Below, in pieces: positions 49,897 through 59,005 of a DNA stretch of 64,000 nt (the first letter of the stretch is position 1; every line of letters starts with the position of its first letter). The notes under the pieces are model-generated. The model was not told the origin of the DNA. It saw nothing but the letters and a program-made list of their open reading frames with translations, and did no database searches. The position numbers were made by a program, and so were the translations under genes. The stretch covers positions 2,435,570-2,499,569 of the forward strand of contig OY282565.1 in assembly GCA_958296445.1 (NCBI GenBank), written 5' to 3'. The DNA comes from an uncultured Dehalococcoidia bacterium. Lineage in GTDB: Bacteria > Chloroflexota > Dehalococcoidia > Lucifugimonadales > UBA3495.

Positions 49897-51606
49897 CTAA
49901 CCGCCGCCAGCCAGCCGCGCCCGCACCGCCTCCGCCCCTTCCCCCAGCGGCGCCGTCACCGCCGCCTCATCCGCGCGGCCCTTCACCTCCACCACCCCGT
50001 CACGCAGGTTGCGGGGGCTGACCACCAACCGGACGGGCAATCCGAGAAGGTCGGCGTCGTTAAACTTAACCCCGGCGGCCTGGTCGGGCCGGTCATCGTA
50101 CAGCGTTTCGATTCCGGCGGCATTGAGCTGCCCGTACAGCGCATCAGCGGCTTCGGCTACCTCCGCGTTGGACAGGTTGAGCCCAACCAGATGCGCCTGG
50201 TATGGCGCGATAGGATGCGGAAAGACTATGCCGCGCTCATCGTGATTCTGTTCAATGGCCGCGGCCAGCAGCCGCCCGACGCCGATGCCGTAGCACCCCA
50301 TCGTAATCGGCAGGTTCCGCCCCTCGGCGTCCAGATAGGTCGCCCCCAAAGTTTCGCTGAAAAACGTCCCCAGCTTGAAAATATGCCCCACCTCAACGCC
50401 CCGGGTGGCTTCCAGTCCGTGACCGCAACGGACGCATAGCTGGCCGGGCTGAACCAGCGCGATGTCCGTCAATATATCAACCTGAAAATCGCGGGGGTAA
50501 TTAGCCCCGGTCAAGTGAGTATCGGGCTTGTTCGCCCCAACCACAAAGTTGGCCCCGCTTTCGATGGACGGGTCGGCCACCTTGCGGATGCCGCTTATCC
50601 CCACCGCCGACGCGCTGCCCGCCACCAGCCCGGCGGCCTGCACCTCCCCATCCTCGGCAAAGCGCAATTCGTCGCAGTGCAAAGCGTTTTTCAGCTTGAC
50701 TTCGTTGACTTCCAAATCGCCGCGTATGGTGACAAACACCGGCTCGCCGTCGGCCATATAAAATACGGCCTTCAGCGTCCCAGCCTCCGGCACCCCCAAG
50801 AACTCGGCCAGCGCGGCGATGGTCTTGACGCCCGGAGTAGCGACTTCCCGCAACGGCGCATCTCCCGTATCCCCCCCATAACGGGGTACGACCGACTCGG
50901 CCTTTTCGGCATTGGCGGTATAGCGGCAGTTGGGGCAAGTGATAACGGTATCCTCGCCGGTATCGGTAGGCAACAAAAATTCGTGAGAATCCTTGCCGCC
51001 GATGGCCCCGCTGTCCGCCTCGGCCATCAGCACCGGCAGCCCGCAGCGGCGGAAAATGTTGCGGTAAGCCTGCGCCATCGCCTGATAGCTTTCGTCCAAA
51101 CTGGCGTCATCGGCGTTAAAGCTATAGGCGTCCTTCATATCGAACTCCCGCACCCGTATCAGCCCGGCGCGGGGGCGCGGTTCGTCGCGGAATTTAGTCT
51201 GAATCTGATAGAGCAGCAACGGCAGGTCACGATAACTCTGAACATTGCTTTTCACCACGTTGGTAATAACTTCCTCGTGCGTCGGCGCCAACGCCATAGG
51301 ACGCCCGCGCCGGTCTTGCAGGGCAAACAGGTTATCGCCGAAAGCGGCCCGGCGGCCGGTCTGCTCCCAAAGCTCCAGCGGTTGCAGGGCCGGCAGCATC
51401 AGCTCCTGCCCGCCCGCTGCATCCATTTCCTCCCGGATGATTCCCTCAATTTTACGCAGAGAACGCAGGGCCAGAGGCAGATAAGAATAAACCCCGGCCG
51501 CCACCTGCTGCATCAGCCCGGCCCGCAACATCAGCCGGTGGCTGGCCGTTTCCGCCTCCGGCGGGTCAAACCGCAGCGTCCTGCTCACCATTCGTGTGAA
51601 TCGCAT
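49897..51606 (-). CDS. proS: Prolyl-tRNA synthetase, class II with editing insert
   Basis: The 569 residues show class II landmarks: ASHRLMLRAGLMQQVAAGVYSYLP, the tRNA-Pro active site region LALAPTHEEVITNVV, RPRAGLIRVREFDMKDAYSF, a long editing-type insert (about 225-390) with KNALHCDELRF, and C-terminal PITMGCYGIGVGRLLAAAIEQ with ERGIVFPHPIAPYQ. The size fits the bacterial ProS group with the YbaK-like insertion. Start ATG 51606. The hairpin at 49864-49889 lies downstream. Confidence 0.95.
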   Translation of the reverse strand: MRFTRMVSRTLRFDPPEAETASHRLMLRAGLMQQVAAGVYSYLPLALRSLRKIEGIIREEMDAAGGQELMLPALQPLELWEQTGRRAAFGDNLFALQDRRGRPMALAPTHEEVITNVVKSNVQSYRDLPLLLYQIQTKFRDEPRPRAGLIRVREFDMKDAYSFNADDASLDESYQAMAQAYRNIFRRCGLPVLMAEADSGAIGGKDSHEFLLPTDTGEDTVITCPNCRYTANAEKAESVVPRYGGDTGDAPLREVATPGVKTIAALAEFLGVPEAGTLKAVFYMADGEPVFVTIRGDLEVNEVKLKNALHCDELRFAEDGEVQAAGLVAGSASAVGISGIRKVADPSIESGANFVVGANKPDTHLTGANYPRDFQVDILTDIALVQPGQLCVRCGHGLEATRGVEVGHIFKLGTFFSETLGATYLDAEGRNLPITMGCYGIGVGRLLAAAIEQNHDERGIVFPHPIAPYQAHLVGLNLSNAEVAEAADALYGQLNAAGIETLYDDRPDQAAGVKFNDADLLGLPVRLVVSPRNLRDGVVEVKGRADEAAVTAPLGEGAEAVRARLAGGG

Positions 51607-51779
51607 CTTTCTAATCCACGCAGCAACTGTTTTCGATTATGCCCGGCGTCCGCTGCCGGAAAGGGATTTCCAGCCTACCCCAGCCGCCGCCAACTGGCAA
51701 GTGCCGCCGGACGTTGCGCCGCAACCGCCGGGGACGTTAGCGTTTTTTGCTGGCCTCAATCATAGAAGCGAATATATGC

Positions 51780-51785
51780 TATAAT
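51780..51785 (+). promoter_or_regulatory. -10 element before HsdR_N-type gene
   Basis: TATAAT lies 35 bp upstream of the ATG at 51815. No consensus -35 is at the expected spacing. Confidence 0.4.
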
Positions 51786-51814
51786 CCGCGCAAATTACGG
51801 GGGTATGCGCCGAT

Positions 51815-52783
51815 ATGTTGCTGGAGAGCTTGTATCAGACAATAGAAAAACTCAATGAGCGAATGGAAACCCACCGGGATAAGCTCAGTCAGAGCGAGGC
51901 ACTAACCCGCAATGCGCTGGTGGATCCCCTGTTGCGCTCCCTCGGCTGGGACACCGAAGACCCGGCGTTGGTAATGCCCGAATACAAGCTGGGCAACGGA
52001 ACTGCGGACTATGCTTTGCTCAACGGCGGCAAGCCGGTTATTGTGGTAGAGGCCAAGAAGCTGGGCATACCATTGGACGATGCAGCATCCCAAGGCATCT
52101 CTTACTGCATAAATGACGGTATCGAATACTTTGCTGTCACCGATGGCAAAAAATGGGATGTCTATGAAACGCACCGTGCTGTCCCTCTGCTGGATAAGAA
52201 AATCCTCAGTTTCTACATAACAAATCCTCCGGCTGATGTGTGTCTGGCTGCGCTGGCTCTGTGGCGGCGTAGCGTCCAGAGCGGCACCGTCCGCAAGGCT
52301 CGGACGCCCTTACTGGACCCGGAGCCACAGGAAGCTCCGTTGGTTACGTCCAATCAGCCGGATGTGCCACTGGAACCCCCGGCAATTCCTCCAATACCAG
52401 AGGCCGGAGGCAACTGGCAACCGCTTTCGCAACTTCAGCCGCTTACAGGAGATAAAGCGCCGCCGGAAATCCGGCTTCCCGACGGTTCAATCCGCCCAGT
52501 TAAGCATTGGGCTGATATACCCCAAGCTGCTGTGGAATGGCTGATTCAGCAAGGTCGACTGGACGAAACAGGCATACCAATTCAGATAGGCAAGCGTTAC
52601 ATCCTATCCGCCCACCGAGTTCATCCGACTGGAGCGGATTTCAAAAGCGCCAAACAGGTCGGACAGTTTTATTTGGAAACTAATTACAACAATCTCAATA
52701 ATTTAAGGAACTCGAGAGAAATCATAGAAAAAATTGGGAAAGGGGTAGGTCTGGAGCAATTCAGTGTTAGGCGGCCCGAGTAG
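51815..52783 (+). CDS. Orphan type I restriction N-terminal-domain protein
   Basis: The 322 residues have an N-terminal HsdR_N-like PD-(D/E)xK domain: ALVDPLLRSLGWDTEDP, then GTADYALLNGGKPVIVVEAKK (with the Asp, Glu and Lys of the active site). The middle is Pro-rich; the C-terminal part (about 225-320) looks like an unrelated basic module. The helicase of a real HsdR is absent, and no hsdM/hsdS are near. Such proteins are common orphan restriction-like or phage-defence genes. Start ATG 51815. Confidence 0.8.
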   Translation: MLLESLYQTIEKLNERMETHRDKLSQSEALTRNALVDPLLRSLGWDTEDPALVMPEYKLGNGTADYALLNGGKPVIVVEAKKLGIPLDDAASQGISYCINDGIEYFAVTDGKKWDVYETHRAVPLLDKKILSFYITNPPADVCLAALALWRRSVQSGTVRKARTPLLDPEPQEAPLVTSNQPDVPLEPPAIPPIPEAGGNWQPLSQLQPLTGDKAPPEIRLPDGSIRPVKHWADIPQAAVEWLIQQGRLDETGIPIQIGKRYILSAHRVHPTGADFKSAKQVGQFYLETNYNNLNNLRNSREIIEKIGKGVGLEQFSVRRPE

Positions 52784-52804
52784 CCGCCGGGCCGGATTGC
52801 GTAA

Positions 52805-52840
52805 CAGAACCGCCAATGCTGTTGTGCGGCGGCGGTTCTG
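52805..52840 (+). terminator. Hairpin after HsdR_N-type gene
   Basis: CAGAACCGCC (52805-52814) pairs exactly with GGCGGTTCTG (52831-52840) and is followed by CTTTAG. It lies between the convergent ends of the 51815-52783 gene and ispG. Confidence 0.65.
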
Positions 52841-52876
52841 CTTTAGATAGTTGCCGCAGATCCCTGCGGGCATTAG

Positions 52877-54013
52877 CTAATCCGCCGACACCGGCGCGGC
52901 TTCCACTTCTTCCATCAAGGCCGTTAGCATCTCCGCTTCCGGCACCACGCGCACTTTTTCGCCCTTGCGGAATATGACCGCCCGGCCCGCTCCGGCGGCG
53001 ATGCCCACGTCGGCGTCCTTGGCCTCCCCGGGCCCGTTCACCTCGCAGCCCATAACGGCGACCTTGATATCCTTGTCACTCTTCTTCAGCAACGAATCAA
53101 CTTCGTTAGCCAGCTTCACCACGTCCACATCGGCCCGCCCGCAACTCGGGCAAGCCACCAGCACCGCCCCCTTGCGCCGCAGGTTCAGCGACTTCAGAAT
53201 TTCGTAACCCGCGGTCACCTCGTCAACCGAATCGCCGCTCAACGACACCCGGATAGTGTCGCCGATGCCCTGATACAGCAGCACCCCCAAGCCCACCGAT
53301 GTGCGGATGGAGCCGGACATCACCGTTCCCGCCTCGGTAATGCCCAAGTGCAACGGATAGGGCATCATCTCCGCCAGCCGGGAATAGGCTTCGACAGTAG
53401 TAGGCACGTCAAAGGCTTTCATCGAAATCTTGATTTGGTCAAAGTCCTGGTCTTCCAGCAGGCTGATTTCCCACAGAGCGGTAGCCACCATGTGGTCAAC
53501 CACGCTGTAATCGCCCTCCCGCTCCTCGCCGGCCTTGGGCAGCTTGTTCACCAAGTCCATGTGCCGGGAGAACCCCCGCGTCCGTCCAATGCCGCCCACC
53601 GGGGGCAGGCTGCCAAAGTTGACCCCGATGCGGATAGGCACTTTCTGCGCCTTGGCCGCCGCCGCTACCTCGCGCACCTGGTCTTCGTTCCGCAGATTGC
53701 CGGGGTTGAGCCGCAGGCAGTCCACCCCGCCCTCAAGACACTTCAGGGCAAGCTGATAATGAAAGTGAATGTCGGCGATGAGGGGTATGCTGATTTGTTT
53801 CTTGATTTCGCCCATCGCAATCGCGGCGTCCATATCGGGAACGGCGGAGCGGATGATGTCGCAGCCCGCTTCTTCCAGTTGGTGAATCTGCCGCACCGTA
53901 GCCGCCACATCGCGCGTATCCGTCTTGGTCATAGACTGGACGGTAATATCGGCCCCGCCGCCCACCTTAACCCCGCCCACGTAAACCGGCTTGGTTGGCC
54001 GTCGCTTAATCAT
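52877..54013 (-). CDS. ispG: 4-hydroxy-3-methylbut-2-enyl diphosphate synthase
   Basis: IspG (GcpE) catalyses the penultimate step of the MEP isoprenoid pathway, reducing MEcPP to HMBPP with a [4Fe-4S] cluster. The 378-residue length is typical. Landmarks are the N-terminal KPVYVGGVKVGGGADITVQS, DIHFHYQLA, RLNPGNLRNEDQVREV, and the cluster cysteines in VACPSCGRADVDVV and VMGCEVNGPGEAKDADVGIA. rseP lies further along the same strand, the usual neighbourhood, but a + strand gene intervenes. Confidence 0.95.
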   Translation of the reverse strand: MIKRRPTKPVYVGGVKVGGGADITVQSMTKTDTRDVAATVRQIHQLEEAGCDIIRSAVPDMDAAIAMGEIKKQISIPLIADIHFHYQLALKCLEGGVDCLRLNPGNLRNEDQVREVAAAAKAQKVPIRIGVNFGSLPPVGGIGRTRGFSRHMDLVNKLPKAGEEREGDYSVVDHMVATALWEISLLEDQDFDQIKISMKAFDVPTTVEAYSRLAEMMPYPLHLGITEAGTVMSGSIRTSVGLGVLLYQGIGDTIRVSLSGDSVDEVTAGYEILKSLNLRRKGAVLVACPSCGRADVDVVKLANEVDSLLKKSDKDIKVAVMGCEVNGPGEAKDADVGIAAGAGRAVIFRKGEKVRVVPEAEMLTALMEEVEAAPVSAD

Positions 54014-54215
54014 CCTGCAATCCTCCCCCGCAATGCCGTACCCACCTAGGCAAATGGAAATCCGCTGGCTATGTTACACGAAAGCCGGTGCGTATTCCAG
54101 CAGCCCTAACCGGGATTCGCCTCAGGGATGATTTTTGGATTATCCTTAAAAATCTTGGCGGCCTCGGCGTTTTCCGTGGTAAATTAAAGAGAGTCGCCGA
54201 TTCAGGGGGGCCAGT

Positions 54216-55040
54216 ATGATTGCCGTTTTGCGCCGCTGGTGGCCGGTTGCCGGCCTTACCGCCATCGTTGCGTTGGCCCTGTTGTTGCCGACGGCAGGGA
54301 GCGCCCAGACGCCGCCCCCGCCCCCACCGCCGCCGGATACGCTGCTTGGCAACCCCGCCGGATTGACCGCCGGCCCGGGCAATCGCCCCGGCGAGGTGAC
54401 GCTGCTCTGGAAGCCCGCCGCCAATGCCGAAACGCATTTCGTGTATCTGGTAGAAACCGGCGGCGGCGGCGGCGACGACGGACGCTACGCCCCGGCCCTT
54501 TCCGGCGACGCCGGTTCGGCAACCATCGCCGGGCTGAAAACCGGGCAGACTTACTGGTTCATCGTGATAGCCGGGCGTTCCGGCGATACCTACGAATGGT
54601 CGGAATGGAGCAATTGGGCGCAGGCCGCCCCGCAGCCGGTAACGCCGCCCCCGCCCCCCACACCGCCCACCCCAACGCCCACACCCGCGGCAACAGCCAC
54701 CCCAACGTCTACGCCCACGGCAACCGCCACGCCCGCCCCCCGTCCCCGGTATGACGATGCCGAAATTTACGGACGGGTCATATCCATTGACGCCGCCGCC
54801 AACACCTTTACTATGCGGGTTATCCGGCACGAACATCTGCGAGGCAACAGCCCGTCAAGCCCGGTAACAGTAGACTACGGCGCAGTTGCTTATATCGAAT
54901 ACTGGCTGCGCTCCGACGATTACATCGAGGCCGAGGGCAGCTACTACCCAAACGAAAACACCCTACGCGCCCACGACGTGGAATTGGAATACCGCTCCGG
55001 CCGCGATGATGATGACTACCACGATGGCGACGACGATTAG
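54216..55040 (+). CDS. Secreted FN3 protein with DUF5666-like C-terminus
   Basis: The 274 residues start with a signal peptide (WWPVAGLTAIVALALLLPTA, cleavage likely after GSA). An FN3-like domain follows (LTAGPGNRPGEVTLLWKPA, ...TGQTYWFIVIAGR), then a Pro/Thr-rich linker (about 145-180), and a C-terminal beta-rich domain (EIYGRVISIDAAANTFTMRV) like the DUF5666 family, ending in an Asp tract. The start is ATG 54216. It interrupts the ispG-rseP neighbourhood. It is probably extracytoplasmic and ligand-binding. Confidence 0.75.
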   Translation: MIAVLRRWWPVAGLTAIVALALLLPTAGSAQTPPPPPPPPDTLLGNPAGLTAGPGNRPGEVTLLWKPAANAETHFVYLVETGGGGGDDGRYAPALSGDAGSATIAGLKTGQTYWFIVIAGRSGDTYEWSEWSNWAQAAPQPVTPPPPPTPPTPTPTPAATATPTSTPTATATPAPRPRYDDAEIYGRVISIDAAANTFTMRVIRHEHLRGNSPSSPVTVDYGAVAYIEYWLRSDDYIEAEGSYYPNENTLRAHDVELEYRSGRDDDDYHDGDDD

Positions 55041-55120
55041 CCGAGGCCGCCGCGTCGCGGGCCGTCCGTACTGCCGAAACCGGCCCGCACCCCGCCGCCG
55101 AACCGCCCATCATCCCGCCC

Positions 55121-56443
55121 CTACCCGCCCAAGAAATTCCGCCCTTCCAGCAGCCGGGCCACATCGTTGGCGCTGATAATTATGATGCCGCCAATCAGCA
55201 CGGCCAAACCAATCAGGTGAACCAGCCCCTCTTTTTCCGGCGATATTCGCTTGCCGCGCCGCACCCACTCGATTACTACGAAAACAATGCGTCCGCCGTC
55301 CAGCATAGGAAAGGGCAGTATGTTCAGGATGGCAAGATTGACGCTCAACAGTATGCCAACAGTAAGCCACCCTACCAATCCCCCCTCCCGGCTGACTTCC
55401 CCGGTTAGCTGGGCGATTCCGATGGGGCCCGACAGCTCCGGGGCCGCCCCCTGAGAAATCATCCCGCCCACCGTTTGCTTCAGCAGCACCAGCAGCTCCC
55501 AAGTGCCGGTGAAACTGGCCGGCACCGCCTCCCAGATGGGCCTGGAGCGGCTTTCCACCCGCGTATCGGTAAGCTGGACGGCAACCCCCACCATCCACCG
55601 GCTCCTTTCGGCGTTAAAGCCGGGCGTCACCGACACTCTTTCCGCCCGCCCGTCCCGCTCCAGCAGCAAGCCCATTTCCGAGCCGCCGTTCAGATTCACC
55701 TCGCGGTTCAAGTCCACCAGCGTTTCCACCGGCCGCCCGTTGGCCTCAACGAAAATGTCGCCGGGCCGGATACCGGCCTGAGCCGCCGCGCCCCCGGCGG
55801 CCACCTCGGTCACCGCAACCCGCCCCACCGTCTCCTCTTGGGGCAGCATAAACATTATCGTAAATATCACCAGCGGCAAAAGCGCGTTCATCAGCGCCCC
55901 GGCGGCCAGCACTATGATGCGCGGCCCCGGCCCTTTGGAAGCCAGACTTTGCGGGACGGTAGGATTCGACTCCCCGGCCAGCCGCACGAACCCGCCCAAG
56001 GGAATCACGTTCACCGAGTAGAGCATATCGGCCAGCTCAAAGGAGCCGCCGCTCACCGAGCGCACCTTGCCCTCGTGCCAGAGCAGATGGTCAACGGGCC
56101 GGTTGAAGTGGCTGGGGTCTTCGTCCTTGTCCCGCTTGCGGTGAAGCTCCACCTCGACGGCCACCAGCCCCAACTCTTCGTCCTCGATGGAACCGACCTT
56201 CACCCGCTGGCCGGGCCGCAGAGATTGAGGCCCATCCAGCCCGATAAAGCGGGTATTGCTATGGAGCGCCACCGGCGTGCGCCCGGTATAAAACCCAAAG
56301 ACCCGCGGCGGAAAGCCAACCCCGAACTCCAGCACCTTGACCCCGAAGGCGCGGGCCGCGGCGAAGTGGCCGAACTCGTGGACCACCACCAGAATCACCA
56401 GCAACGAAGCCATCGTGCCGATGGCGAATAAAACAGCTTCCAT
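55121..56443 (-). CDS. rseP: RseP-type M50 site-2 protease with insertion
   Basis: The 440-residue intramembrane metalloprotease has the M50 motif HEFGH (His22-Glu23-His26), a PDZ segment (AAQAGIRPGDIFVEANGRPV), and the third motif NILPFPMLDGGRIVF. RseP-type proteases release membrane-anchored anti-sigma factors or signal peptides. Unusually, about 80 residues (54-135) are inserted between the first helix region and the YSVNVIPLGGFVRL motif, containing RPGQRVKVGSIEDEELG. Start ATG 56443. It lies 17 bp after the methylmalonyl-CoA mutase small subunit, which may be part of the same transcript. Confidence 0.9.
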   Translation of the reverse strand: MEAVLFAIGTMASLLVILVVVHEFGHFAAARAFGVKVLEFGVGFPPRVFGFYTGRTPVALHSNTRFIGLDGPQSLRPGQRVKVGSIEDEELGLVAVEVELHRKRDKDEDPSHFNRPVDHLLWHEGKVRSVSGGSFELADMLYSVNVIPLGGFVRLAGESNPTVPQSLASKGPGPRIIVLAAGALMNALLPLVIFTIMFMLPQEETVGRVAVTEVAAGGAAAQAGIRPGDIFVEANGRPVETLVDLNREVNLNGGSEMGLLLERDGRAERVSVTPGFNAERSRWMVGVAVQLTDTRVESRSRPIWEAVPASFTGTWELLVLLKQTVGGMISQGAAPELSGPIGIAQLTGEVSREGGLVGWLTVGILLSVNLAILNILPFPMLDGGRIVFVVIEWVRRGKRISPEKEGLVHLIGLAVLIGGIIIISANDVARLLEGRNFLGG

Positions 56444-56459
56444 CAGCCTGCCCCGCGCC

Positions 56460-56906
56460 CTAGCCTTGCCCGGTCATAGTTTCCCGCCCGGTCGCGGTTT
56501 CACGCCCGGTCGCGGTTTCACGAATGAACTCCACTATCTCGCCGGTGGCAGTGCCGGGGCCGAAAACCTCGGTTATGCCCAAGTCTTTGAGCGGCTGCCG
56601 GTCAACGGCGGGTATAATCCCGCCCACCACCACCAGCACATCGTCCATACCCTCGCCCCGCAGCAAGGCCATAACCTCCGGCAGAATCTCCAGATGGGCG
56701 CCCGACAAGATACTAAGCCCCAGAACATCCACGTCTTCCTGCGCCGCCGCCTGGACAATCATCCGCGGGCTTTGACGAATCCCGGTATAAATAACCTCCA
56801 TACCGGCATCCCGCAGGGCGCGGGCAATAACCTTGGCCCCCCGGTCATGTCCATCCAAGCCAGGCTTGGCTACCAGAACCCGGATGGGGCGTTCATTATT
56901 CTGCAT
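56460..56906 (-). CDS. Methylmalonyl-CoA mutase B12-binding subunit
   Basis: The 148-residue protein is the stand-alone cobalamin-binding domain of a two-subunit mutase: [20 protein letters not shown] contains the DxHxxG lower-ligand motif, then [29 protein letters not shown] and VVGGIIP. It pairs with the large subunit at 59386-61047 in the same orientation. The C-terminal tail [20 protein letters not shown] is encoded by an 18-bp tandem repeat and is not part of the fold. The ATG at 56906 is used; upstream is a short repeat region. Confidence 0.92.
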   Translation of the reverse strand: MQNNERPIRVLVAKPGLDGHDRGAKVIARALRDAGMEVIYTGIRQSPRMIVQAAAQEDVDVLGLSILSGAHLEILPEVMALLRGEGMDDVLVVVGGIIPAVDRQPLKDLGITEVFGPGTATGEIVEFIRETATGRETATGRETMTGQG

Positions 56907-56936
56907 TTTGTTCCGTCTTTTACTAGAGTAGCGCGT

Positions 56937-56985
56937 TTGCGTCATTCCCGCGAAATTTGTGTCATTCCCGCGAAAGCGGGAACCG
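56937..56985. repeat. ATTCCCGCGAAAGCGGGAA hairpin
   Basis: TCATTCCCGCGAAA repeats twice and the second copy extends to a perfect small hairpin. It sits between the epimerase and the mutase small subunit. A relative is at 59343-59362. Confidence 0.65.
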
Positions 56986-56999
56986 CGGTAATCCATTGA

Positions 57000-57428
57000 T
57001 TAGCTTTCGGCGGATGGCGCACTCTCCACCAGCTCGGTAAGCACCCCGAAAACCGCCGACGGGTGAACAAACCCAATCGTTCCCGAAAGCCCGTGCCGCG
57101 GCTCCCGGTCAATCAGCCGCAGCCCCTGCGCGTCTAGGATTCGCAGCTTCTCCCCGATGCCGTCCACGTTCAAAGCCAAGTGGTGCAGCCCCTCGCCGCG
57201 GCGCTCGATAAAGCGGCCCACGGCGCTGGCGGCGTCCACCGGCTCCAGCAGCTCCAGCCGCGTTTGCCCCACCTGAATCAGCGTGGCCCGCACCCCCTGG
57301 TCTTCCAGCAACGACACCTCGGCGGGCGGAACGCCGAAAACGCGCCCAAAAAACTCCAGCGCAGCGTCAATGTCCTTGACCGCCACGCCCACGTGGTCAA
57401 TGTAATTGATGGCGCAGACTTCGCTCAA
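57000..57428 (-). CDS. Methylmalonyl-CoA epimerase (VOC family)
   Basis: The 142-residue VOC protein reads INYIDHVGVAVKDIDAAL at the start and EGLHHLALNVDGIGEKL and GFVHP later, with the metal-site His, Gln/Glu and Glu of methylmalonyl-CoA epimerases. It would racemise (S)/(R)-methylmalonyl-CoA, feeding the mutase whose two subunits are in the same operon. The start ATG is at 57428. Confidence 0.9.
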   Translation of the reverse strand: MSEVCAINYIDHVGVAVKDIDAALEFFGRVFGVPPAEVSLLEDQGVRATLIQVGQTRLELLEPVDAASAVGRFIERRGEGLHHLALNVDGIGEKLRILDAQGLRLIDREPRHGLSGTIGFVHPSAVFGVLTELVESAPSAES

Positions 57429-57443
57429 CGGCGCTCCCTCCCC

Positions 57444-58601
57444 CTAGATAGCGTAATCCTTCAGCAGTTGCCGCGCAATGAGCAGCCGCTGCACTTCGGA
57501 CGTGCCTTCGTAGATAGTGGTCACCCGGGCGTCCCGCAAAATGCGCTCCACCCCGGCCTCTTGGAAATAGCCCGAGCCGCCGTGAATCTGCAACGCCTTG
57601 TCGGCGGCGCGGATGCACATCTCCGACGCCATCAGCTTGGCGATGGACGCTTCTTGCAGGAAAGGCTGCCCGGCGTCCTTGAGCGTAGCCGCGTTCATCG
57701 TGGTAACCCGGGCGGCGTGAACTTCAGCGGCCATATCGGCCAGCATAAACTGAATGGCCTGATGCTGGGCGATGGGCTGCCCGAAGGATTGCCGCTGCTG
57801 CGCGTAGCGCACCGCCGCCTCCAGCGCCGACTGTCCGATGCCAACGCTCTGCGCAGCGATAATGATGCGGCTGGAAGTCAAAATCTCCATAGCCTGATTA
57901 AAGCCGCGCCCCTCCTCGCCCAGCAGGTTCTCGCCCGGCACCGGCATATCCTGGAATACCAGTTCGTCGGTAGTGGAGCTGCGCATCCCCAGCTTGCCGT
58001 GCATCGGGTTGATTGTCAGCCCCGGCGAACCCTTCTCGACAATAAAGGCGCTAACCCCCTTGTAGCCCTTGCCACGGTCCTGAGTGGCGAATACAACAAT
58101 GCTCTGCGCCACCGATGCGTTGGTGATAAACATCTTGCTGCCGTTGAGGAACCAAGTCCCGTCCCGCTCAACGGCGGTAGTCTGCAAAGCGGCGGCGTCC
58201 GAACCGCCCCCCGGCTCGGTAAGACCAAAAGCGGCCACGCCCTGCCCCCCGGCCAGCGGCGGCAGAACGCGCTCCTTCTGCTCATCGCTGCCGAAGCGGT
58301 CAATGGAAGCCACCCCCAGCGCCAAATGGGCCAGCCAGCTAACCGAAGCCGAAGCGTCGCCCCGCGCCACCTCCTCGGCGGCAATAGAAACCTGCCGGTA
58401 TCCGGCCGGCCCGCTCCCGCCATACTTCACATCCACCCCCAGCCCGGTAAGCCCCAGCCCGGCAAACCCCCGCCAAGCATCCCACTGGAACTCCCCTCGC
58501 TCATCCGCCTCCCGCGCCCTAGGCGCAACCTCCCGGTCCACAAACTCCCGCAAAGTAGTCTGGAGCATCAGCTCCTCTTCGTTCAGTATCAGGTCGGGCA
58601 T
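57444..58601 (-). CDS. Acyl-CoA dehydrogenase
   Basis: The 385 residues fit the flavoprotein acyl-CoA dehydrogenase family: FGLTEPGGGSDAAALQTTA, KMFITNASVAQSIVVFA, FQDMPVPGENLLGEEGRGF and IHGGSGYFQEAGVERILRD followed by YEGTSEVQRLLIARQLL. GGAG precedes the ATG. The location beside methylmalonyl-CoA genes suggests branched-chain or odd-chain acyl-CoA oxidation. The exact chain length is not known. Confidence 0.93.
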   Translation of the reverse strand: MPDLILNEEELMLQTTLREFVDREVAPRAREADERGEFQWDAWRGFAGLGLTGLGVDVKYGGSGPAGYRQVSIAAEEVARGDASASVSWLAHLALGVASIDRFGSDEQKERVLPPLAGGQGVAAFGLTEPGGGSDAAALQTTAVERDGTWFLNGSKMFITNASVAQSIVVFATQDRGKGYKGVSAFIVEKGSPGLTINPMHGKLGMRSSTTDELVFQDMPVPGENLLGEEGRGFNQAMEILTSSRIIIAAQSVGIGQSALEAAVRYAQQRQSFGQPIAQHQAIQFMLADMAAEVHAARVTTMNAATLKDAGQPFLQEASIAKLMASEMCIRAADKALQIHGGSGYFQEAGVERILRDARVTTIYEGTSEVQRLLIARQLLKDYAI

Positions 58602-58645
58602 AGTGTGTTACTCCCTCAGCGTTTTCGCGCTATTCTTTTGCATCG

Positions 58646-59002
58646 CTATTTCCGCAACAATGCCAGCATTTCCGCTTTGACTCGACGGAATGGGCCAGCC
58701 TTGATTGCATCCACTTGTTGCAGTGTATACTGCATCCCGCGGTAGCGGGTATTCATGCTCAGACGATAAAGATTTTGATAATCTAAGCCAACGCTGGTCA
58801 GATCCCCAATCAGATGGTTCCTTAAACTATGATTGTTCGGGTTGTAGCCTTGGGATGCCAGAAACGCGCTGGCGTAATGGAGTGCAGAGTAAAACAGTGC
58901 TGTGATTTCCCACTCAGGAAACCTTTGCGGCATAGATGATATTGCTTCCGCGAATTGCTCGTTCCTTTCGGCCAAGGCCAAATGCTCTTGAGCGGTTAGC
59001 AT
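58646..59002 (-). CDS. HEPN-domain protein
   Basis: The 118-residue helical protein has the HEPN core: AERNEQFAEAIS, EWEITALFYSALHYASAFL and the later YQNLYRLSMNTRYRG. No canonical R-x4-6-H motif is apparent. HEPN proteins are often toxins or RNA-targeting factors in two-gene modules. It starts three bases after the 101-residue upstream gene, on the same strand, and splits the methylmalonyl-CoA operon. Confidence 0.75.
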   Translation of the reverse strand: MLTAQEHLALAERNEQFAEAISSMPQRFPEWEITALFYSALHYASAFLASQGYNPNNHSLRNHLIGDLTSVGLDYQNLYRLSMNTRYRGMQYTLQQVDAIKAGPFRRVKAEMLALLRK

Positions 59003-59005
59003 CGC

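Noticed and set aside
55475-56431. 318-residue + strand frame over rseP
   Set aside because: It is antisense to the protease, with no own motifs or RBS.
57180-58745. 521-residue + strand frame over epimerase and acyl-CoA dehydrogenase
   Set aside because: It is an antisense shadow of high-GC genes with clear family motifs.
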